From NCBI RefSeq assembly GCF_900111295.1, contig NZ_FOGT01000014.1, positions 55,955-119,954 on the forward strand: a stretch of 64,000 bases of DNA, given 5' to 3'. Source of the DNA: Salipaludibacillus aurantiacus. GTDB lineage: Bacteria; Bacillota; Bacilli; Bacillales; Salisediminibacteriaceae. The notes beneath the pieces were generated by a model, which saw only the letters and a list, made by a program, of their open reading frames with translations, searched no databases and was not told where the DNA came from. Made by a program: the position numbers and the translations under genes. Numbering within the stretch: the stretch's first letter is position 1; each line of letters starts with the position of its first letter. Shown here one piece after another: positions 27,760 to 36,155 of the stretch.

Positions 27760-28182
27760 TTGCAGCTGGTTAAAAATATAGTGATTATTGCGGTTATTTC
27801 CCTGGTGTTACATGGAATATGGGAATTTATTGTTTGTGTGCCTTTTTACGCGATGGAAAGTGTCTCTTTAACTTCCTTATTAATGTGGAGTGCGATTATG
27901 GGTGATGTAGTTATGACTCTGGGGTTATATGGAATTTTAGTGTTTGTTAATAAGCAGGTAATGTGGTTTCAAAAGTTCAGGAGAAGTGACTTAATCATTA
28001 TCTTATTCTATGCTTTGTTTTTCAGCTTTTATTTTGAAGTCTCCGCCCTCGTTCAGGACCGATGGATTTATTCAGATCTAATGCCTTTATTTCCAAATAC
28101 AAATATAGGTCTTGTACCTGTTCTCCAGCTTGTTATTTTATTCCCTTTAACGTTTCTGATTGCCAGGAAATTCTCAAAATAA
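27760..28182 (+). CDS. Four-helix membrane protein, unknown function
   Basis: A 140-aa protein from a TTG start 9 nt after AAAGGAGG. Four hydrophobic segments at about residues 5-25, 35-60, 75-97 and 115-135. Charged or polar positions within helices (HGIWEF in helix 1, DVVMTLG in helix 2) suggest a functional pore or binding site, but no family is recognised. Followed by a terminator-like hairpin. Confidence 0.65.
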   Translation: MQLVKNIVIIAVISLVLHGIWEFIVCVPFYAMESVSLTSLLMWSAIMGDVVMTLGLYGILVFVNKQVMWFQKFRRSDLIIILFYALFFSFYFEVSALVQDRWIYSDLMPLFPNTNIGLVPVLQLVILFPLTFLIARKFSK

Positions 28183-28280
28183 TCTGCCGGGATGAGTTAC
28201 GCAGAGGAAAATATAAGTGCAGGTTTTAAAAATGCAAAATGACCCATAATGAGTGAAATAGACATTGACAGCTGGTGTTA

Positions 28281-28319
28281 AATAGCTCGTCCTTTTTACA
28301 AGGGATGAGCTTATTTAAT
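28281..28319 (+). terminator. Terminator-like hairpin
   Basis: Arms AATAGCTCGTCC and GGATGAGCTTATT, imperfect, followed by AATTTTT. Confidence 0.55.
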
Positions 28320-28436
28320 TTTTATACTGCTTGTCCTTTAAGAAAGGTTTCTTAATTGCCCGCCGTCCTTTATACTAGGATAGGATAATTTAAAAGAGCA
28401 GTTTTTATAAAGGAATGTATGCAAGGAGGAACAGAC

Positions 28437-29834
28437 GTGAAAAAAGAAATTGCCCCAGAAACAATGGTAGTTGATATAAAGCATTTGGATAGGAAAGGGT
28501 CGGGCCGTGCGGTGGCCTGGCGTGAGAATGAGCACGGGAATGAGAAAAAGCTACGATTGACGATACCCCAGACTATTCCGGGAGAGAAAGTTCAAGTGAC
28601 GGTGGACCGGCCGGACCGGAAACGAAGAAGGGCCGCAGCGGAAGAAATCATGGAAGCGAGCCCGGAACGAACCGAACCGCCATGCCCCCATTTTGAAAAA
28701 TGCGGCGGCTGTGTCTGGCAGCACTGGACATACTCAGGACAGCTCAGGCACAAGACAGAACACGTGAAAAAGGCGATTGAATGGGAAGGTTTTAATCCTG
28801 AACTTGTGCACGAGACAGTCGGGATGGAAGAGCCTTGGCACTATCGCAATAAGATGGAATTCACTTTTTCGCCTGAAGGGGACATGGGACTTCATGAGCA
28901 GGGGAATTTCCGTAAAATTATTCCGCTCGAAACATGTTTAATTGCTGGAAAAGAGATGGTTGAGGCAGCGATGGAAGTGGCGGATTGGGTGAAAGACCAC
29001 CAGCTTTCCGGCTACGATAAAGATAAACATGAAGGCTTATTGAGGCACCTGATGGTCAGACAGTCGTTTGCTACAGGTGAAATCATGCTCGCTCTTTTTG
29101 CGACGGAAGAACCGGAAGGCCAGCTTAAAGCGGCAGCAGAAGACCTTGTGTCACGGATCAGTGTGAAGTGTCCGGATGTTAAAAGCCTGCTATGGCTTGA
29201 AAATACAGACTGGGCAGACCGTGCTCAATCGGAAAAAGATCACCTGTTAGCCGGACGCGACTTCATTTACGACGAAATGGCCGGCTACCGATTCCGTCTC
29301 TGGTTTGATACTTTCTTCCAGACGAACCCGGCACAAGCCGAAAAACTGGTTGAGCTTGCACTGGAAAAGGGCCAGCCGAAAGAGACCGAAAAGATGATTG
29401 ATTTATTCTGCGGTGTAGGCACATTCTCGCTGCCATTTGCCAGCAGAGTGAAAGAGCTTGCCGGCATTGAAATTGTAGAAAGTTCAATTGAATCAGCGAA
29501 GCGGAACGCTGAAGATAATGGGCTTTTCAATACACGGTTCCTGGCTAAAGATGCCCGGAAAGGGATTGATCAGATGCTTGAAGAGTTTGGCATTCCTGAA
29601 CTGCTTCTTCTTGACCCGCCGCGCTCAGGTGCCGGCGGGAAAGTGATGCGACGGATCGGACGTGCCAAGCCGGAGCGCATCGTTTATGTCTCCTGTAATC
29701 CGGATTCCTTTGCGACGGATCTTAAGGAGCTGGAGCCATTTGGCTATACATTGAAAGAGGTCCAGCCGGTCGATTTATTCCCGCATACGTATCATGTGGA
29801 GCTGGTAGCGGTTATTGAGAGAGAAAACGGCTAG
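28437..29834 (+). CDS. rlmD: 23S rRNA (uracil-5-)-methyltransferase RlmD/RlmCD type
   Basis: S-adenosylmethionine-dependent enzyme that makes 5-methyluridine in 23S rRNA (U747 and/or U1939 in Bacillus RlmCD). An N-terminal TRAM domain occupies residues about 1-65 and an iron-sulphur motif CPHFEKCGGC follows at about 80-90. The methyltransferase core has DLFCGVGTFSLP and the DPPRSG motif, and the catalytic cysteine is in VYVSCNPDSFATD. The start is GTG at 28437 following AAGGAGGA; upstream ATG 28419 precedes that ribosome site. About 465 aa, normal length. Monocistronic with its own terminator. tRNA methyltransferase TrmA lacks the TRAM domain, which argues for RlmD type. Confidence 0.88.
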   Translation: MKKEIAPETMVVDIKHLDRKGSGRAVAWRENEHGNEKKLRLTIPQTIPGEKVQVTVDRPDRKRRRAAAEEIMEASPERTEPPCPHFEKCGGCVWQHWTYSGQLRHKTEHVKKAIEWEGFNPELVHETVGMEEPWHYRNKMEFTFSPEGDMGLHEQGNFRKIIPLETCLIAGKEMVEAAMEVADWVKDHQLSGYDKDKHEGLLRHLMVRQSFATGEIMLALFATEEPEGQLKAAAEDLVSRISVKCPDVKSLLWLENTDWADRAQSEKDHLLAGRDFIYDEMAGYRFRLWFDTFFQTNPAQAEKLVELALEKGQPKETEKMIDLFCGVGTFSLPFASRVKELAGIEIVESSIESAKRNAEDNGLFNTRFLAKDARKGIDQMLEEFGIPELLLLDPPRSGAGGKVMRRIGRAKPERIVYVSCNPDSFATDLKELEPFGYTLKEVQPVDLFPHTYHVELVAVIERENG

Positions 29835-29856
29835 AAAAATAATAGTACGGTCATAA

Positions 29857-29888
29857 GTCAGCCTGGAAATATTTCAGGCTGGCTTTTT
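29857..29888 (+). terminator. Terminator of rlmD
   Basis: Arms AGCCTG and CAGGCT extended by imperfect pairs, then five T. Confidence 0.75.
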
Positions 29889-30073
29889 GTATTGAAGAAA
29901 GTTTTGCGAGAGAAAAAGTAAATAATGGCCTTCATGATTATTTGCGGTATCATATCATCTGCCCTCAGGTAATAGGGTTGAGTTGACAGCTTGATAACAT
30001 CAATTTTTATGGTGGTTAAGAAGGAACACAAACAACAAGGTTTTTAATTACTCGAGGGATAATCGATTGGTCT

Positions 30074-30460
30074 TTATATTGGATTTGCTAACTCAAACTC
30101 TGCAAGCCATCTGTGGTACTCACCGTTATGCAGCATTAAATCGTAGAAGAATGTTGGAATGCATTTTACAATTCTTACTCTAGTACTAACCTCAACGTGG
30201 GGAGGGACCCCGTGTCCGGTTGAATTTATAACAGTAGCAAAGCTGCCAGGAGTTAAACAACAATTATCTGGCTTTAATTCAAACCAGGCAAACCAACGAT
30301 GAATCATGCCATCCGGCAATTGCACTGCGCATATATTTCCAAACCAAGGTTTTATTAGTGTGACATAAGTACCTGGGTGTATTTCAGGTGGATGACTTAC
30401 AAGTGATATTACACTTTTTCCAGGAAGGAACTGAGGAGAAGGCATATAATTATATATCAA
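30074..30460 (-). CDS. Small beta-rich protein with an internal duplication
   Basis: A 128-aa protein starting at TTG after AAAGGAG. Two related segments of about 45 residues are visible: GTYVTLIKPWFGNICAVQLP..MIHRWFAWFELKP and VRIVKCIPTFFYDLMLHN..YHRWLAEFELANP. Each looks like a small SH3-like barrel ending in the shared HRW.A.FEL motif. No signal peptide. The architecture resembles short hypothetical proteins of Bacillaceae, but no function is known. Stands alone on the minus strand. Confidence 0.65.
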   Translation of the reverse strand: MIYNYMPSPQFLPGKSVISLVSHPPEIHPGTYVTLIKPWFGNICAVQLPDGMIHRWFAWFELKPDNCCLTPGSFATVINSTGHGVPPHVEVSTRVRIVKCIPTFFYDLMLHNGEYHRWLAEFELANPI

Positions 30461-30649
30461 TTTTTTTCGAACTCCTTTACTTTATACTCAGTATTCAATA
30501 TATGATATAGGCAGATTAAGTGATACTATATTTATCAGTACTCAGGAACGTGTAACTTAGATGGATTGGTTAACTAATTAAAGGGAATTTCCATAATATG
30601 GCGAATGAGATAGTAGATCACTTAATCTATTTGAAAAGAGGGTAATGGT

Positions 30650-31003
30650 ATGGGAAGAGTCGTTGGATTTGAATTAAGCAGTCAAGATCCTGAAAAAGCA
30701 ACTGCCTTTTATTCGAACGTTTTTGACTGGAAGGTGGCTGATCCGAAATGGAATTTTTGGGCAGTGACCACAGGCGATAATGACAGTAGTGGAATAAATG
30801 GAGGGATAAGTAAAGGTCCTGCTGATTTTCCTCATGGCACCCGCATACAAATCGAAGTGGCTTCTATAGATCAAACTATTAAAAAAGCAACGGAGAACGG
30901 AGCTATGGTCGTAAGAGAAAAAATGGAATTTGATGATTTTTATCTCGCCTATTTAACTGACCCAACAGGAAATGGTATAAGTATTTTTGAAAGAAAAGAG
31001 TAA
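30650..31003 (+). CDS. VOC family protein (glyoxalase-like)
   Basis: A 117-aa single vicinal-oxygen-chelate fold: SSQDPEKATAFYSNVFDWKV at the start and LAYLTDPTGNGISIFER at the end. The C-terminal metal ligand Glu is within FER, while the first His is replaced by Glu/Ser in GFELSSQD, so metal binding is uncertain. Belongs to the group annotated as predicted lactoylglutathione-lyase-related enzymes; substrate unknown. GAGGG before the ATG. Terminator follows. Confidence 0.8.
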   Translation: MGRVVGFELSSQDPEKATAFYSNVFDWKVADPKWNFWAVTTGDNDSSGINGGISKGPADFPHGTRIQIEVASIDQTIKKATENGAMVVREKMEFDDFYLAYLTDPTGNGISIFERKE

Positions 31004-31011
31004 AAAAAGAA

Positions 31012-31046
31012 CACCGGCTATCCGATAAGAGACAGCTGGTGTTTTC
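31012..31046 (+). terminator. Terminator after the VOC gene
   Basis: Arms ACACCGGCT and AGCTGGTGT, one G-U, followed by TTTC. Confidence 0.7.
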
Positions 31047-31096
31047 ATGTTAAACCGTCAGTTTTCCCGTGGACACTCGCCTTTTTCCTGCCAGAA

Positions 31097-31450
31097 TTAG
31101 CCAAGGACGACTAGAGCAATGACAAAGAACACGGCTAGCAGTCCGGCGCCTGCCCCTGCTGCGATGGCTGCATGTTTAAATTTGGGTCCCTCTGATTCAG
31201 ATTTTTTGGATTGTCCTGACTCTTGCGTGCCTACTGTTGTCCATTTTTTCGGGGCTGATGTGCCATATATTGTCGGCGTCGGTACTTTCCCGCTTGTGAA
31301 TGCTTTTATGATAAGAGGCAGAAACGCAAGGACGCCAAGGGCCACCAGGATTAAAAGAAACGTATTCATGCTTATTGTAAAGTAGGACACAAGCGCGACG
31401 GCGCCTGCCACCGCTAATCCTCCTGCGAGTCCTGTGAGAATGTTTTTCAT
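31097..31450 (-). CDS. Small membrane protein, unknown function
   Basis: A 117-aa protein with two hydrophobic segments at the N-terminus (about 4-24 and 28-48) and one at the C-terminus (about 93-116), joined by a polar Ser/Lys/Thr-rich loop (residues 52-90). GGAGTG precedes the ATG. Divergent from a pair of very small membrane-protein genes at 31561 and 31758, which suggests a shared control region. No family recognised. Confidence 0.6.
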   Translation of the reverse strand: MKNILTGLAGGLAVAGAVALVSYFTISMNTFLLILVALGVLAFLPLIIKAFTSGKVPTPTIYGTSAPKKWTTVGTQESGQSKKSESEGPKFKHAAIAAGAGAGLLAVFFVIALVVLG

Positions 31451-31560
31451 CTTGTCACTCCTCTTTAAGTCTAAATTAGCAACTGGCTGATTGATTGTCC
31501 TGTAAAACTTTTAAACTCCCTATTCCCATGGAAAAGGATAAAAGTCAAAGGGGGCTTACA

Positions 31561-31731
31561 ATGAATAAAATTATTTTTCGGATAGTGGCTGTTGCCATGC
31601 TTATTACTTGCATCGCTGTCGTCGGCCATCTTTTTACCGGCGGGGAGATGTCTCCGCTGCAAAGTCTCTTTTATATCGGTATTGCCCTTGCAGTGACAGG
31701 TGTGATCATGGGCGTGAAAAAAGTTATGTAA
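31561..31731 (+). CDS. Very small membrane protein, 56 aa
   Basis: Begins MNKIIFRIVAVAMLITCIAV after AAAGGGGG. Two hydrophobic segments (about 4-24 and 33-51) joined by GGEMSPLQS. The open frame extends upstream without a better ribosome site. It is followed after 26 nt by another small membrane protein in the same direction, so they are probably co-transcribed. Unknown function. Confidence 0.6.
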   Translation: MNKIIFRIVAVAMLITCIAVVGHLFTGGEMSPLQSLFYIGIALAVTGVIMGVKKVM

Positions 31732-31757
31732 AAACTGAGCCGATGGAGGTGGTGCCC

Positions 31758-31961
31758 ATGTCAGTTATTGTCCCTGCCCTTGTGGCAGCAGCGCTCATTA
31801 TGATGGGTGTCCTTATTGCCCAATTAAAAATACTGGATTCCTTTAAAGCGTTCGGCCAAGGAAGGGGCGAAACAGCAAAAGCACGAAAAAATGCCGGCAT
31901 TTCCGCCGGGATTCTCGTCATGATCGGCGCCGTATCCTGGATTATTGCTTCTTTATTTTAG
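31758..31961 (+). CDS. Very small membrane protein, 67 aa
   Basis: MSVIVPALVAAALIMMGVLI with a ribosome site GGAGGTGG just upstream; two hydrophobic segments separated by a basic loop (GRGETAKARKNAG). Partner of the 56-aa gene before it. Unknown function. Confidence 0.6.
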   Translation: MSVIVPALVAAALIMMGVLIAQLKILDSFKAFGQGRGETAKARKNAGISAGILVMIGAVSWIIASLF

Positions 31962-32045
31962 AAAAAACCAGGTTGGTATTTTTTGTTAATAATCTTCTTC
32001 CCGGAGCAGCCTCGTTTCAAACAGTGTTCTTTCTAAAACAAGTTA

Positions 32046-32085
32046 GACATGTGTGAAACCTTACATAGCAGGTTTTACACATGTC
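32046..32085. terminator. Bidirectional terminator
   Basis: Perfect 7-bp outer stem GACATGT/ACATGTC, extended inward to 15-bp arms with one mismatch, between the convergent small membrane gene and the hydrolase gene. Confidence 0.75.
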
Positions 32086-32807
32086 TATTTCACTTTTTCA
32101 TCCAGCCACTTAAGCATCGCTGCAACGATGTCGTTTTGCTGTTCCAATAAGCTGATTGTTGCGTCCATATCCCCGCTCTGCTCCCCGTAAACGCCAAACT
32201 GGGCGTGGTTTCCTCCCTCAATTTTATGAAAGACCGCTTCCGCTGATAAAAGAGTGGAAGTGTCGTCTATATCCTCTAACGTTGTCAGTCCGTCCCGGTC
32301 GCCATAAATGGATAACATGGGGAGACTGCTACCCGAAAAGTCATTGCTTCCTTGCGGATAAGAGGCTAAGAAAAACACACCGTCAACTTCCGAATCATAG
32401 GCATAGGAAGCCGCTGCAACTCCGCCCAGCGAGTGTCCTCCGATCACCCAAGTATCCATCTCATCAAATTCCCCGACAAGTGAATCAGCTTTACCAATAT
32501 TGAAAAAAGCAAGGTTAAAACGCACCTCAGGAATAAGCACGGTATAGCCTTCGTCTGCGAGAGAGGCTCCGATATAGCTGTACGCCTCAGGCTCTACCCT
32601 CGCACCCGGATAAATAATGACGCCGGTTCCGTTAGGACTCTCCGGCAAAAAACGAACCCCATCTTCCCGAATAATGTCTTCCTCGCTGACGAGGCTGGAC
32701 AATTCTTCGGATGCTTCATAAGTCATTTCCGACCAGATCCAAAACCCGCCAAAAAGAAGAACGATAAGTATTCCAATAATAAGTGCACTGATTTTAAGTA
32801 TTTTCAT
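32085..32807 (-). CDS. Alpha/beta hydrolase, membrane-anchored
   Basis: A 240-aa protein with an uncleaved N-terminal signal anchor (residues 5-28) placing the enzyme outside the cytoplasm. The nucleophile elbow is GGHSLGG, the acidic residue lies in SIYGDRDGLT and the histidine in IEGGNHAQFG, completing a Ser-Asp-His triad. The set GVIIYPGARVEPEAY is typical of the alpha/beta-hydrolase group that resembles dienelactone hydrolases. Substrate unknown. GAAAGGATC precedes the ATG. Monocistronic. Confidence 0.82.
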   Translation of the reverse strand: MKILKISALIIGILIVLLFGGFWIWSEMTYEASEELSSLVSEEDIIREDGVRFLPESPNGTGVIIYPGARVEPEAYSYIGASLADEGYTVLIPEVRFNLAFFNIGKADSLVGEFDEMDTWVIGGHSLGGVAAASYAYDSEVDGVFFLASYPQGSNDFSGSSLPMLSIYGDRDGLTTLEDIDDTSTLLSAEAVFHKIEGGNHAQFGVYGEQSGDMDATISLLEQQNDIVAAMLKWLDEKVK

Positions 32808-33096
32808 AAAAAGATCCTTTCTATATGTGTGTGTTTACCAAAAGGGAGGCCGATTGATATGGGGCTCCGTTAATGCATCATATCTTTTATAAAGAAAGCA
32901 GTAAGCAGGCAAGATAAAACAGCTTTCAGACAAACATCTTTATCCATAATATCAGATAACTGTGAGTACAAAGCAAGGAATGAAATCTTAGGCATTTTTA
33001 TTGCTCGTTTTCTCCAAAAGTGGTGGTAGTATTAAATGGAGTAAATAAGGCCAAAAATGATTAGCGAGAAAGAGCCCATAAAAAGACGGAGGAAGT

Positions 33097-33780
33097 ATGA
33101 GAACCAAAAAAATACAAAACTTTATAACGCGTTTTATTTTAGATAGATCTCAGTTACTGAAAATAGAAGAATTAGATTTATCCAGTCAAGCCAAAAATGT
33201 GTTTGATGATATTTATTACAATGGTGTATTACAGGCAGAGGGGCAGTTTATTGATTATCGCAGCAGCTATCCGGTATATCAGTTTTTAAATTATATGATC
33301 GAGAATAAAGACCTCCTGGTCCATGGTTCTAATAACTCCTTAATCGAGCGTTTCGAGCCAAAAGAAAGCACTCTTTTTAACGGCAGACCTGTTAAAGCTG
33401 TTTTTGCATCCAGTGATGGGGTATGGTCTTTATTTTTTGCTGTTAAGAATCGGCGGCTTTACAGTGACTCTAATAAGTCTCTAAGAAACCTGTGTTATAC
33501 GGTCCCGGCAAAAAAAGGAATCAGACGCTATTATTATTTTTCTATTAATAATGAGGACATGTTAGACATTTGGACAAAGGGAACTATTTATTTTTTCTTT
33601 AAAAACAGCTTTATCCATGGTGGCATCAGGGATGAGTGGGTGTGTAAAGAAACTGTGCGGCCGATTGCGAAACTGTCAGTAAAGCCAGCTGACTTTCCCT
33701 TTTTAGAAAAAACGAGCAAACATGCCGAAACAGATTCAATGATAAAAACACTTCTAAAAGCCTTTTTTATAAAAAAGTAA
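33097..33780 (+). CDS. Hypothetical protein, 227 aa
   Basis: Soluble, basic C-terminus, no signal peptide or membrane segment, GGAGG before the ATG. The sequence alternates helical (LDLSSQAKNVFDDIYY) and beta-rich aromatic stretches (YYYFSINNEDMLDIWTKGTI). No family is recognised. Possibly an enzyme of nucleic-acid or phage origin, but this is a guess. The gene is followed by a remnant region. Confidence 0.5.
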   Translation: MRTKKIQNFITRFILDRSQLLKIEELDLSSQAKNVFDDIYYNGVLQAEGQFIDYRSSYPVYQFLNYMIENKDLLVHGSNNSLIERFEPKESTLFNGRPVKAVFASSDGVWSLFFAVKNRRLYSDSNKSLRNLCYTVPAKKGIRRYYYFSINNEDMLDIWTKGTIYFFFKNSFIHGGIRDEWVCKETVRPIAKLSVKPADFPFLEKTSKHAETDSMIKTLLKAFFIKK

Positions 33781-34102
33781 CAAAGCGGCTTCTAAGGTAA
33801 ACTTGCTCTTCTGGATGTCGCTATCTTTTTAAGAAGACAGCAGGTCAAAACAGAAGTCATTAAATCGTCACCTTTTTCGCAGAATCCCAGGGGTTCATAG
33901 CGATTAATACTCCTGTTTAATGAGGTATATAAGTCTAGTGAGTTCGTGCGTGTATTTATTTTTTATAACTAAGCCTGAAAATTTTAACTACTAAACATTG
34001 TAAAAATCATTAGAATTATATTAGATGCAGGAGTGAAAAGACATGGGTTTATGACCACCCATTCTGGCACGAGTATGAAGTAGAGTGCGGAAGAGAGGAA
34101 TA
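33781..34102. other. Intergenic region before the amine-oxidase remnant
   Basis: No gene recognised. Codons such as WVYDHPFWHEYEVE at about 34048-34085 look protein-like but do not join the following frame, suggesting more debris of a lost gene. Confidence 0.4.
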
Positions 34103-34498
34103 ATGGATGTCGTATATACGGATCCTTAAGGCGTGACGGTCTCAGACTCCTCTAAAGAGGGAGGGGAACATCGACTGACTATGTTCATTGGCGCTAACAC
34201 TGCTGAAGAACTGGCTAATAAAAGCAGGGATAAACAAATGGAGACGGCTCTGAACTGGCTTGAAGATGTATTTGGAAAGGAAGCTCTAACATTTAAACAC
34301 GCCCAGCAAAGCGTCTGGGTAAATGATGAGCACTGTGGCGGCGGGTATGGCGAACTTCCCGACGCAGCGGAAGTCCTGCGCACACCAAGCGGCCGATTCG
34401 TATTTGCAAGCAGCGAACTTTCTGAGCAATTCCCTTATTATATGGAAGGAGCAATTCGAGTAGGGCAAGCTGCTGTCAGCAGGATTTTTGGGGACTAG
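34103..34498 (+). pseudogene. C-terminal remnant of a flavin-containing amine oxidase
   Basis: From 34133 the frame encodes GVTVSDSSKEGGEHRLTMFI and ends SGRFVFASSELSEQF..GAIRVGQAAVSRIFGD, matching the end of flavin monoamine oxidases. Upstream, the same frame reads YTDP-stop-GVTV, so a TAA interrupts the gene at 34127. The N-terminal FAD-binding region, about 300 residues, is missing altogether. A truncated relic, not a functional oxidase. Confidence 0.65.
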
Positions 34499-34615
34499 TT
34501 TGCTGATTCTTTTCCATAACTTCTTAAGTAGTGAAGACATACACTTGTACTAAAATGGACCATCCTTCAAAATATAATTACAGGTAATACACGGCTTACT
34601 TAAAGGAGTTATTAT

Positions 34616-34909
34616 ATGATTCAGTTTGATTGGTTTGAATTATTTTTTTCTATGGTGCTATTAGTGATTATTTTTTCTCCTTTTATATTTTCTAAGATTA
34701 AAAAGAAAAAGCCTGAATTTATTGGTTGGAAGGGAGCAGTAAAATCAAGGTGGTTTGGTATTCCCCTTATTTTTCTTTTGCTGTTTTCCTATCTTAGTTT
34801 CTTAAATTTAGCTGCTGCCATAACTTTTTCAATAGTAGTGTCTTTCTTAATCACACTTACAGTCCACACCTTTTCTTTCATCATGAGCAAACGGAACAGT
34901 TATAATTAA
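34616..34909 (+). CDS. Small membrane protein, 97 aa
   Basis: Starts at ATG after AAAGGAG. Three hydrophobic segments at about 7-27, 47-63 and 66-90, with a lysine-rich cytoplasmic loop (KIKKKKPEFIGWKGAVKSRW). No family recognised. The second copy of the dispersed repeat follows it and can act as its terminator. Confidence 0.6.
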   Translation: MIQFDWFELFFSMVLLVIIFSPFIFSKIKKKKPEFIGWKGAVKSRWFGIPLIFLLLFSYLSFLNLAAAITFSIVVSFLITLTVHTFSFIMSKRNSYN

Positions 34910-34959
34910 TTAAAGTAATTCATGTGGATGTTTAGTCGAGGGCGAGAATAGAAATCTGG

Positions 34960-35019
34960 AAGCTGCATATGCAGCTTTTTGTATTGCCGATTAACTGAAA
35001 AATGGTGTTAGTTAAAGGA
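34960..35019 (+). repeat. Dispersed 60-bp intergenic repeat, copy B
   Basis: Hairpin AAGCTGCATATGCAGCTT plus T run, then ATTAACTGAAAAA and TTAAAGG, about 80% alike to 14490-14548. Works as a terminator for the preceding gene. Confidence 0.55.
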
Positions 35020-35101
35020 CGGGAAAATTAACCTTCACTTTAAGGAGAATCCGGCACTAATCCTACTGTTTTTCGCGTCTTCTATTGAATGAAAAAAGTA
35101 G

Positions 35102-35131
35102 TTGACACCAAAAATAAATTTATGATATTAT
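35102..35131 (+). promoter_or_regulatory. SigA-type promoter of the CarD-like gene
   Basis: Consensus TTGACA (35102-35107), 18-bp spacer, TATTAT (35126-35131). Confidence 0.6.
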
Positions 35132-35199
35132 TAAAATTTTGATTAAAAATAGTATGTGTGTTAAGGTTAAGAAGGTTAGAATATATGGAGGTGGATTAT

Positions 35200-35661
35200 T
35201 TGTTTCAAATTGGCGATAACATTGTTTATCCAATGCACGGAGCAGGCGTCATTAAAGCTATAGAAGAAAAGGAAATCTCAGGGGACACACAACAGTATTA
35301 TGTTATAAAAATGTTAATTGGTAATATGCAAGTCATGATTCCTACAGGAAAAATGCTGAGTTCATGTATACGCCCTGTTACTGACATAGTTGCATTAAAA
35401 CACATTATACACATTTTTCAGCATGGAGAATCAGATAGATTACAAGCATGGAAACAAAGGTATAAAGTGAACACGGACAAAATAAAAACGGGTAACATGC
35501 AAGATTGTGCTGAAGTTGTACGTGATTTAATGCGTATGAAGAAAGAAAAAATACTTAATACAAGCGAAAAAAAAATGTTGGATAACGCACATAACTTTCT
35601 GACTAGTGAACTGGAATTAATTCAAGGAATAACTGACCATCAAATAGAAAGTTTCAATTAA
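35200..35661 (+). CDS. CarD/TRCF-RID family transcription regulator
   Basis: A 153-aa protein that begins MFQIGDNIVYPMHGAGVIKA, exactly like CarD family members, whose N-terminal Tudor-like domain binds the RNA polymerase beta subunit. A helical C-terminal domain follows (residues about 70-153) and in CarD contacts promoter DNA. The start is the TTG at 35200, following GGAGGTGG; the longer frame from 35158 spoils the family start. Preceded by a strong promoter. Its role in stress or rRNA transcription is known only for relatives. Confidence 0.85.
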   Translation: MFQIGDNIVYPMHGAGVIKAIEEKEISGDTQQYYVIKMLIGNMQVMIPTGKMLSSCIRPVTDIVALKHIIHIFQHGESDRLQAWKQRYKVNTDKIKTGNMQDCAEVVRDLMRMKKEKILNTSEKKMLDNAHNFLTSELELIQGITDHQIESFN

Positions 35662-36155
35662 GGTTAAGATATATTAACCTCTTCTGTTATTTAACTGCAA
35701 TCTCATCCATTTGTTATTTGATTTTTTTTCTGCAGAAATAGCTCAATGAAATAGTTACTTGATCTTTCAATCCTGATTCACACTGGCACTAATAAGTAGC
35801 CGTCAAGATGTGATGGAAAGAGAGGCAGGGCATTCATTTTTTTAGGTATACGGTCAATTATTTATGTTATTGGCACTGCGGGTTGACTATTTTATTGGGC
35901 TTTATGAGAAAAAGAATTTTGAATTGCAGTTAAGCAATAGAAGAGCGTTAGTGGAAAAAGAGAATATCATAAAGGGACGAAGCACATGTCTTCGTCCCTT
36001 TTTCACTGTGATTTTAAAAATAAAAGCTGTGTGATTAAGCTTGTGAGTTGATCTGATATTTGTGGTTTGCCCCTCACAACTAAACTTATATATTTAAACA
36101 TGCAATAGTTCCCTTTTACGCGTAAATCTTTGCGGTGCAGAAGCATTCTCGCTGT
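35662..36155. other. Intergenic region before the RND exporter 3' end
   Basis: Contains the terminator at 35972-36003. The remainder has short frames without ribosome sites and no recognisable gene. Confidence 0.5.
35972..36003. terminator. Terminator between convergent genes
   Basis: Perfect 11-bp arms AAGGGACGAAG and CTTCGTCCCTT with a 7-nt loop and T run on the plus side. Confidence 0.75.
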
